A stretch of DNA of 64,000 nucleotides from Benincasa hispida (lineage: Eukaryota; Streptophyta; Magnoliopsida; Cucurbitales; Cucurbitaceae): NCBI RefSeq assembly GCF_009727055.1, contig NC_052357.1:88078336-88142335 (forward strand), given 5' to 3'. Positions 56,339 to 64,000 of the stretch are shown one piece after another. The notes below the pieces were generated by a model. That model saw only the letters and a list, made by a program, of their open reading frames with translations, searched no databases and had not been told where the DNA came from. The position numbers and the translations under genes are program-made. Every line of letters begins with the position of its first letter. Position 1 is the stretch's first letter.

Positions 56339-56880
56339 ACGCAACCATTTGTGTTGATCTGCGATGCTAGCGGATATGTTGTGGACATAGTATTAAATCA
56401 ACACAAGGACAAGGTATTGCATCCTATTTATTATGTGAGTAAAACATTGAATGATGCACAAGAGAACTATACAACCATAGAGAAGGAAATGCTGGCAGTG
56501 GTATTTACACTGGAAAAATTCCGACAATACTAAATCGGAACAAACGTTGTGCTGTATACGGATCACTTTGCGACCAAGTATTTGATGACAAAGAAGGATG
56601 CAAAACCAAGGCTTATACGGTGGGTGTTGCTACTGTAAGAGTTTGACCTAGAGATCAAAGACCGGAAGGGCACCGAGAACCAAGTCGTGGATCATTTGTC
56701 AAGATTGGAGAATTGCGAGGTTGAAGGTAAAGAAAAAGATATTGAAGAAAGATTCCCCAATGAGCTGCTGATGACAGTAGTCATTAATGTTCCCTGGTAT
56801 GCGGACATCGTGAGTTTCGTTGTTTGTGACAAATACCAGACGACTATACTTATTAGCAGAAGAAGAAGCTAAGACATGAT
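56339..56880 (+). pseudogene. RNase H domain of the Athila-type polyprotein, broken
   Basis: Same frame as the end of RT: LICDASGYVVDIVLNQHKDK, LHPIYYVSKTLNDAQENYTT and EKEMLAVVFTLEKFRQY, then TAA 56531, [20 protein letters not shown] and TAA 56636, and EIKDRKGTENQVVDHLSRLE. DAS and TDH match conserved RNase H positions. The tail after about 56830 no longer matches the family. Confidence 0.85.
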
Positions 56881-58057
56881 GTCAAATTTTATTTATGGAA
56901 CGATCCATTCCTATATCGACTTGGTTCTGATCATATATTACGTTGATGCGTTCCTGAGCATGAAGTCAAGCACATTCTGGAGATGTGTCATGAATCCTCT
57001 TACGGAGGACACTTTGGGGCGCAGCGGACTGCCGCAAAGGTTCTACAGTGTGGCTATTTCTGGCCAACACTGTTCAAGAATGCCCAAGCCCATGTCGTGT
57101 AATGCGACAGATGTCAGAGAACGGGGAATATGTCAAAGAGAAATGAAATGCCATTGACATCAATCTTAGAAGTGGAATTATTTGATGTTTGGGAAATTGA
57201 CTTTATGGGCCCGTTTCCACCATTAGAAGGTTATCACTATATCTTGGTTGCGGTTGATTATGTATCAAAATGGGTTGAGGCTATCGCATGTGCCAAGAAT
57301 GATGTGGCCACAGTGGCGAAGTTTCTTAAGAAGAAAATTTTTGCTCGGTATGGGATGCCCACCTCACTTTATCAACCGCATAATTGCCAACCTGTTGACT
57401 AAATTTAACTTTAGCCATCAAGTTGCGACTGCTTATCACCCGCAGACTAATGGGCAGGCAGAGATTTCTAACCGAGAGATCAAAACTATCTTGGAGAAGG
57501 TAGTCAATACTTCCAGGAAGGATTGGTCACCCAAGCTTGATGAAGCACTGTGGGCATACAGGACTGCCTATAAAATACCAATTGGCATGTCCCTATATGC
57601 CTTGGTCTTTGGAAAGGCTTTTCATCTGCCGCTCGAATTGGAATATAAGGCAATATGGGCATGCAAGAAGCTGAAGTTTGATTTAGCAAGTGCAGGGAAA
57701 GTTCGAAAGCTGCAACTGAATCAGTTGGTCGAATGGCGAAGGGAAGCAGACAAAAATGCCAAGATCAATAAGGAGAAAACCAAGAAGTGGCATGATGACC
57801 GCATAAATGATCGGACATTCATCGAAGGTCAAAAGGTATTATTATTTAATGCTCGTTTGCAATTGTTCCCAGAAAAGTTGACGTCTCGCTGGTCTGGGCC
57901 GTTCAAAATCAAGACTATCTTTCCTCACGGCACAGTGGAACTAACAACTTTAGACGGGAACAACGCGTTCAAAGTCAATGGTCAACGGATTAAGCCTTAC
58001 TACGGAGGTGACTTCGAGCGACGCATGGACATCATTAACTTGGGCAAGCAGGATTAA
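56881..58057 (+). pseudogene. Athila-type integrase lacking the second catalytic Asp
   Basis: The zinc-binding part is scattered over frames: EHEVKHILEMCHESSYGGHF and CDRCQRTGN. Then [15 protein letters not shown] (first Asp), [20 protein letters not shown] and [13 protein letters not shown]. The sequence jumps directly to [16 protein letters not shown] in another frame, so the stretch that normally holds SD-G with the second catalytic Asp has been deleted. YHPQTNGQAEISNREIKTIL keeps the Glu. The C-terminal part runs open to GDFERRMDIINLGKQD and TAA at 58057. Integration is impossible. Confidence 0.88.
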
Positions 58058-59812
58058 ACCGCTTGCGGTAATTCTGAGAACTTCTTTCAATCAGCATCTC
58101 TATCTATGTTTACTTGCTTTCTTTATAGTTTTCTTTTACTGCTTTCTAAATCATGTTCTTTACTGTTTTATAGAAGTAGCATTTAATGCTTTCTATAATT
58201 CTCTTCAATTTAATTTTTCATGTCATGTTTAATTCCTTTAATTTTTCATGTCATGTTTAATTCCTTTAATTTGTTTACATTAGTAGCGTTGTACTTTAAT
58301 TTTGTAAATGATTGGATGAAACATTAGACACCGCAAAGTCTTTTCGACTTGTGTTTTTTATGACTTAAAAAGAAAAAAAAAATTGGTATGTAATGCGATG
58401 ATGGGTGCATTGTGTGTTAACAAGAGACACCTTGCGTCCATTACACCCAAATGCATCGCGTTGAGGGGTGTGTTGAACGCGTATGTGTTCTTTGCCCGTC
58501 CTTAGTGAAAAGGCACTATGTTGAGGTAGTGTTGCACTAGTAGAAATACCGTGCGCCCGATCCTCCAGAAATGCGTTGAATTAAGGGGTGTGTTGCGGGA
58601 GTGCATGCATTGTTGGCCGTCCTCAGCAAAAATGTATTTGCGATAATAGAAGCGCGATGTTAATTTTTAGCGTTCACCCATCTAAATCAAATTCAAAAAG
58701 ATAACGTCTCTATTCTTTGATTCTTTGTACAGGCAATAATTTTGTATTGCGTTAATTTTTAATTATTTGTATACTTTGTTAATATTCAATACAAATGAGT
58801 ATATATTCACTTTTTTTTTTTGCCTGTGCCTTTTTCTTTATCATCCTTTGACAATATTTGCGATGTTCTGATCTTTTATTTTTGCATTCTTCATTGCATT
58901 GCCATGATGTAATATATGTTTATACTTAGAAACATTTCCCATACTTTGTAAATTCTGACTAACACTTAGTTAATTCTTAGTTTAGCAGTACTTTACCTTT
59001 TATCTTTCAAAGTTCTGCTCAAACCTTCTTTTTGAAATTTTATTCTCAGTGTTTGTCTAGTCTATCCAAACAATGCAATGAGGACCTTGCTCATCTTTGA
59101 ATTTAGGGGTGGGGAAGGTCTAAGCAGATAAGATCAAGAATATGTGATCTTCAAGAAAATGCGTTCATATTTCCATTCCAAAAAGAGAGGAAAAAAAGAG
59201 AGAGAGAAGATTTTTTATGCCAAACTCCAATGTCAGCGCAAGGGAAAACCCAAAAACAATCCCAAGAGTTTAGTTGTGAAAGGAGCCTGCTCGTAGTTGG
59301 ATGTTCGTATGACACCCGTAGAAGCAAGCCAAAACAAAGGTGGGTTTCCAAGAACAACGTAGTATGAAAATGAATAGAAAAAAACATATAAAAGAATGCA
59401 AGAGACAACTCCTCTGAATATCATGAGTTAAAGTTGAATTGGCACACAATTGTAGTTGGATGTTCGCATGACACCCGTGGGAACAAGCCAAAACGAAGGG
59501 TGTAACCATGACCAACAGTCTCTAATAAATGACGCAAAGTTTGACCACCGCATATAGACATATCAAGTTGTTTTGACCAAGAAGAGATAAACATTCTATT
59601 TGAAAAACTAGAAAAGCATCGTTGAGTAGAATTTTGTTATATAGAAGAATAAAGTAGGGTTTTGTTAAGAATTAGCAAAGATAGAAGGAAATTACGTTGT
59701 TAAGAAATGTTCCTAAGTGTAACATTCGGAGCAACCAATCGATGCAAAAATATAGGATAGGAATTGAGCATTATTGCCTTAGTAGAAGATATGCTTGAGG
59801 ACAAGCATATAT
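58058..59812 (+). other. Long 3' noncoding region of the Athila-like element
   Basis: No gene, as usual for Athila elements without an env-like ORF. It includes a 28-bp tandem pair (TTTTTCATGTCATGTTTAAT at 58215-58275) and a ~50-bp direct repeat, GTAGTTGGATGTTCGTATGA (59293) and GTAGTTGGATGTTCGCATGA (59452), each followed by CACCCGT. I looked for an envelope-like frame and saw none. Confidence 0.7.
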
Positions 59813-59827
59813 CTAAATTTGGGGGTG
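59813..59827 (+). other. Polypurine tract of the Athila-like element
   Basis: CTAAATTTGGGGGTG lies directly before the 3' LTR start TGATAACTT. Confidence 0.75.
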
Positions 59828-61629
59828 TGATAACTTATAGAAATACAAGTTATTTATGCTGCCTTATCTAGATATTGCGGCCAAAAGAGAAGGAATATGC
59901 GTTGATTGTATGAAAATTAGCTCAGAAATACAATAAATATAAATTATCGCAATTACACCTACTAACATCATCAAGATGGTAGAAGAGGATATTTCTATTC
60001 TGTTTGCAGGAAACTAAATCACCTCTTGCAATCAAGGATCAACGAGAAACTGAACAACGCATCTCTGTCACATTGCGCCCATCAAACCACAATGAAGAGA
60101 CGATTTAACGCAATGACGGCGCAATGCGACAGTCGATCCCGAGCTGAATTTCAATCACATGCGGTAATAAAAACAACACCGCATGCGAGTAACCGGTCGA
60201 AAAATGCAGCTGAACGACGCAAATTCGGAGGATTGTGACACATGTAAAACTAACTGTTGTTCACATTTGACGACCTGATTGCATAACAGAAGGAATATTT
60301 ATTCCTCTTCGGAATTTCCATAACAATAAGTGGGGCCCACAAGCAAGAGTTAAAGCCTTTCATCTATAAATACCCCCATAGAATTCAGAGAATATATACT
60401 TGATACGAGGGCTAATTGATGCTAGGTTATTGAGAGAGAGGCTGAGCTGAGTACCGATCAGAAGAAATCCAGGAAGAGAAGAGACAAGGCCGAGAGGTGA
60501 GTCTCAATGCAATTATGCCAAATCCCTACTGTGAAGCTCTGTGCTTAGATCCCTACTACCGGTTGAACAAGCCTGGGAGGGAAGCTCATCCTTCCGCACG
60601 ATCCATCCACGCCGGCAAGCAAATCTCCATCCAGATCGACGCTAAGATGTTGACGCTTATTTGTATTTGTTTCTAACTTTATTTCATCAACTGTATTTCA
60701 TTTTCTTAATCTCTTCATTCACAAATTATGTATCAGACGCTAAATAGTTTTATTGAAGGTCTTGGTCACTTTCATTTCCATTTTTTTGTCTACTTCCATT
60801 GCTCCATTGATCATTTTCTTCATGAAGTTTTCTTAATCCCTTGGTAATTAATATGAATTAAACGAGTAACTTAATCTGTGATAAAGAGATAAATGCATTT
60901 AGGTAAGGTATGCTAGACAACATCTTCACCTGTGAGAGCAGAAGTGAAGATGTGCGTTGACTAAAGCGAGTAGTACTTCTAGAGATGGAAGCAACCTTGC
61001 GTTCATTACGTTCGTCCCTGTTTCACCACAGAGATGTGGGAACGAGGCCGATCACCGAGAGGTGTATGCTAAGGGAAAAACGAAATAGTACTTATATCTT
61101 TAACGCAATTAAGAAACTTGCGCTGTTTATATTAGTTATCTTTTCTCTTTCTGCTTCGCACAAAAAACTTGTCATCGCATTACACGATCTTTGCATAATC
61201 TTCACAGCCAACCTTGATCTCAGTATCTTGTATCATGAAACCTGTATCTTGTATCATCTTAGCTTAGATTTATTTTATCGTAATTTATCTTATTATCGCA
61301 TTTTTACCACTTTACTTTACTTTATCGCATTTTTAAATACCTGTAAAAACAACCCCTTTATTAATTTGAAAAACCCCTGGTCGCATATATCAAAAACATA
61401 ATGCAATAACCTCAAACAGTCCCTGTGTTCGACCTCGAATCACACCGAGAAACTTGCGGTGAAATTATACTAGGTTTTAACGCAAGGAAACTTGTGACAA
61501 CGCGCAGTACACTACAAGAACATTCGTTAATAATGCATATTTAGAAGTAGTATCACATATCATCGCATAAAATCTATGTCATCAAGTTTATGGCATGGAC
61601 TTGCATTATCACACAAATTCTGCGTTACA
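59828..61629 (+). repeat. 3' LTR of the Athila-like element, 1802 bp
   Basis: Starts TGATAACTTATAGAAATACA, ends CTGCGTTACA and is followed by GTATC. TATA box TATAAATA at 60365-60372. The 138-codon frame shared with the 5' LTR differs at about 17 residues, which suggests a few per cent divergence since insertion. Confidence 0.9.
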
Positions 61630-61634
61630 GTATC

Positions 61635-63583
61635 GTTTAACGCGCTCGCACACTAGACAATCATTTAGGTCAGTAAGCTTCATTGCTTAGTAACTGACTA
61701 AACGATAGCTTAGCAACGCACGGTAAATCATTTACCATTCGCCGTGTTAAGCGATCACCTAAACGATTAGGCTTCGCAACCTCGTTGTCGTCTAAGCGAT
61801 CGTTTAGCTTTTGCGCCTATCATCTAATGTGTGTTGGGCGATCATTTACCTTCGACGTTTAGTAAAAGATGGAGTCCTCCGGCGGTTCAAGACCCGGTTT
61901 ACCTGTGAACCGGTTCGCTTGATAAAAAATGTAATAGATAAGATTATTTCATTCCGGTATTTTGTAAAGGCTCATCCCGGTCCATTAATCCTTGATTTAT
62001 TACATGCGATGTATGGTTTTTATATGTCATATGGTATGCACATATAGTAAATCCCACCTTAGGTTATGCATTGGTCATGCATCATCTCTTTATTGTAAAT
62101 GTTATAATTTAGAGAAGCATGATTTAATTATTGAAGAGCATGCTCATGCATCATATAATATAAGAGTTATATTTATGCATGCATAAGACGCATTGACATG
62201 CATCATCTTTATATTATAATTGTTATAGTATAAGGGTGAATGGTAAACATGTTTTGCTTGGTTATTATGCATATATAAAAGTTATGTATAGTAATGACCA
62301 GACATCGCACGAAGCATGACACATAGATTACTTTATAAGCGTTATAAACACCTTGTTGTGTGCAATGGGTTTTTTAGTTATTTCTTTTTAGAAGTTAAAG
62401 AGAAATTAGAACTAAAAGAAATAAGAAAGACATGCGTGCTCACTTAGGTTTAATTCATGGTATTAAAATGTTTAAAACTTGAATCACATAGACCTAAGAT
62501 CATGGTTCTAATATGATTATCAACCCTAAGGCTTTAATCTTTTAATCAGTTTAATAGGATTAAATTGAATAATAAAATGTTAAAATGTAGAAAATCTATC
62601 TATAAGGAATCTTTTGTCTAAGGCGGGTTCTGTCTAGGCTAGGGTATTTAAGTTGACGGAAACGTAGCACCCCTATCTAGAAACTTACCTGAAAAGGTGA
62701 ATTAGATAGATTTGATGCATGCATGCAAGTTAAGGACAGTCCCTTAAAGTGCTTAAATGTGACTACTTGAACTTGTTCATATTTCATAGACAAACGTTGT
62801 TTATGAGCAGGATTTAAAAAGACAACTTAAACAAAAATCAGTAGCCGGATTGTCTAGGTTAATGAACCCTTAGGTAGAACATTCAGTGGGAGGTACTTGG
62901 GGCATAAGATGCTTCACTTAAACCTTTCACATTTGTCCTAAATAGTTCACACCGTGAGATCTACCCTCGGCCTCGAGACACCTTTGGCGTGTCCCTCTAA
63001 CGAATTGTGTTTGGGTAGGTCAATATCAAGGTATATGGAGAGAGTGTTCATATTAAGTGAGAGCAGGACATGTGACAGCATATTCCTCGGTCACCCTCAT
63101 TGGATTGAATAAAGTTATTGCGCATTGCCTCGAGGCACCCTGGGAATGTCCCCCTAAAGGATGGCAGTTTTGCGTGTTTCTTTATTTGATCTTCTGTAAG
63201 AGAATAAGGTAACTTAGTCTCTTGTCCTAATCTGCTTCTTCCCTACGGTGGGCTCATTAAGGCGAGACTCTTGCACCGAAAATGAGGGGTCACACGTACG
63301 TGGAATTGTTAAAGGTTAACAGTTCTGAACCGAATAAATAGTGACTGTTAGGTTGAGTTCCAAGAGTTGGTTCTACCTAATGGTTGAGAATGTCTCATCT
63401 CAGCGAAGGGGCATCTGATCATCCCACCAGTGATGTTTATCCTACCTCACTAGGGCATCATTGCAAAATAGAAGTCTTTCACTTAGGGTACTTGAAACTG
63501 TTTTGCAAAAATTAATTGGTTAAACATGGTTTAGCTAAATCTAATAAAGTTTTTTTTCGTATTTTCAGCAACAACTTTTCAAA
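61635..63583 (+). other. Copia leader, second part
   Basis: Continues the leader after the Athila-like insertion. The first 230 bp are rich in AAACGAT, AAGCGATCG and ATCATTTA words like those in the LTR. Two related ~40-bp blocks, CTCGAGACACCTTTGG (62973) and CTCGAGGCACCCTGGG (63131), each followed by TGTCC and CCTCTAA or CCCTAAA, form a spaced repeat. Ends CGTATTTTCAG, a possible splice acceptor, just before gag. No gene. Confidence 0.65.
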
Positions 63584-64000
63584 ATGGAAACAATCACGTT
63601 AGCTTTGCTTCGCGTCAAAAAATTTACTGGCGACAATTTTTCGACATGGAAACACATGATCACGATGATTCTTATCATCGAGGATCTCATGTTTGCCCTT
63701 ACGGAGGTCTGTCCTCCTATTCCAAACTCCCAATGTCGCTCAAAATGTTCGGAAGGCATACGAGCAATGGATACGGACGAATGAAAAGGCTCGAGCCTAC
63801 ATCTTGGCAAGTCTTTCTGAAGTCTTGGCCAAGAAACATGGGCCTACGGTCTCAATGCGTGAAGTCATGGAGTCCCTGCGGGGGATGTTTGGACAACCGT
63901 TTGAATAGCTTATGCATGAGGCTCTTAAATATATATTCAACTCCAAAATGGAAGAAGGCACTTTTGTTCATGAACATGTGCTTAACATGATGGTCCAATT
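63584..64000 (+). pseudogene. Copia gag N-terminal half, frameshifted, cut by window edge
   Basis: ATG at 63584: METITLALLRVKKFTGDNFS, TWKHMITMILIIEDLMFALT and EVCPPIPNS. A one-base slip near 63735 moves to another frame: NVRKAYEQWIRTNEKARAYI, LASLSEVLAKKHG and LRGMFGQPFE, then TAG at 63906, then LMHEALKYIFNSKMEEGTFV and EHVLNMMVQ to the edge. This is the copia gag-polypeptide domain and identifies the long-LTR family as Ty1-copia. Two lesions in 417 bp mark it as dead. Confidence 0.85.

Larger units (their letters stand above)
50742..61629 (+). mobile_element. Complete Athila-like Ty3-gypsy retrotransposon (coding-dead)
   Basis: Both LTRs present, with the 5-bp target duplication GTATC at 50737-50741 and 61630-61634, a tRNA-Asp-type PBS, gag, protease, RT, RNase H, integrase, a long 3' noncoding region and a TTTGGGGGTG polypurine tract. 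Length 10,888 bp. Gag and RT-integrase motifs (DLGAS protease, [20 protein letters not shown] integrase) match Athila elements. All genes are broken. It inserted into the copia leader and is younger than that element. Confidence 0.92.
48238..64000 (+). mobile_element. Ty1-copia element with 2.1-kb LTR, open at the right edge, split by an Athila-like element
   Basis: 5' LTR 48238-50348, PBS 50351-50363, leader 50364-50741 continuing at 61635-63583, gag from 63584 to the window end. The leader (about 2.3 kb joined) is interrupted by 50742-61629 with duplication GTATC. This is the only copy here of the long-LTR family still attached to internal sequence, and it shows the family is copia. Gag is frameshifted. 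Confidence 0.85.

Noticed and set aside
58058..59812. Envelope-like gene in the 3' region of the Athila-like element
   Set aside because: Some Athila elements carry one, but here only short frames occur and no transmembrane-type frame of useful length was seen.

Overview
The window is plant nuclear DNA, most likely from a cucurbit or a close dicot. The evidence is an AT-rich background, one plant-specific transcription factor gene (class II TCP with a miR319 site), and nested plant LTR retrotransposons. The cucurbit assignment rests on recognising retrotransposon protein families that I associate with cucurbit genomes, and is inference. Only one gene looks intact and functional: the TCP4-like gene at 2817-4130 (minus strand).

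Layout. 1-516 is the start of a copia-type gag on the minus strand. 2650-4570 holds the TCP gene with a probable 3'-UTR intron, a miR319 site and several upstream ORFs. 4890-9890 is AT-rich DNA with small non-autonomous DNA transposons and a GC-rich patch that resembles organellar DNA and carries part of trnD. 9900-20357 is one decayed Ty1-copia element bounded by the 5-bp duplication GTTAA. A solo LTR (14213-16032, duplication GAAGA), a Mutator-like element (17814-19199, duplication TGTAGTACAA) and an Athila-like LTR piece lie inside it. 20363-35870 is mostly gene-free and carries a hAT-like element, a solo LTR (27408-29493, duplication AACCA) and a CACTA element with a dead Ulp1-protease fragment (32128-34850).

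35873-48237 is a nest. A minus-strand copia remnant has its 3' LTR split by a solo LTR, and a minus-strand Ty3-gypsy remnant is split by a solo LTR that itself contains another solo LTR. From 48238 to the right edge is a copia element with a very long LTR (about 2.1 kb). Its untranslated leader is interrupted by a complete but coding-dead Athila-like Ty3-gypsy element (50742-61629, duplication GTATC). Its gag begins at 63584 and runs off the window.

Two exact 38-bp copies of a head-to-head Tn5 mosaic end (11338-11375 and 43278-43315) match a mate-pair library junction adapter. They are almost certainly assembly contamination, so the sequence is probably not truly contiguous across either one. 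The second is flanked by a duplicated block of about 338 bp that probably does not exist in the plant.

I found no new gene system. What the window offers is a datable insertion history with five clean or near-clean nested target-site duplications, two assembly errors, repeated palindromic motifs inside transposable elements, and a miR319-regulated TCP gene with an unusual 5' leader.
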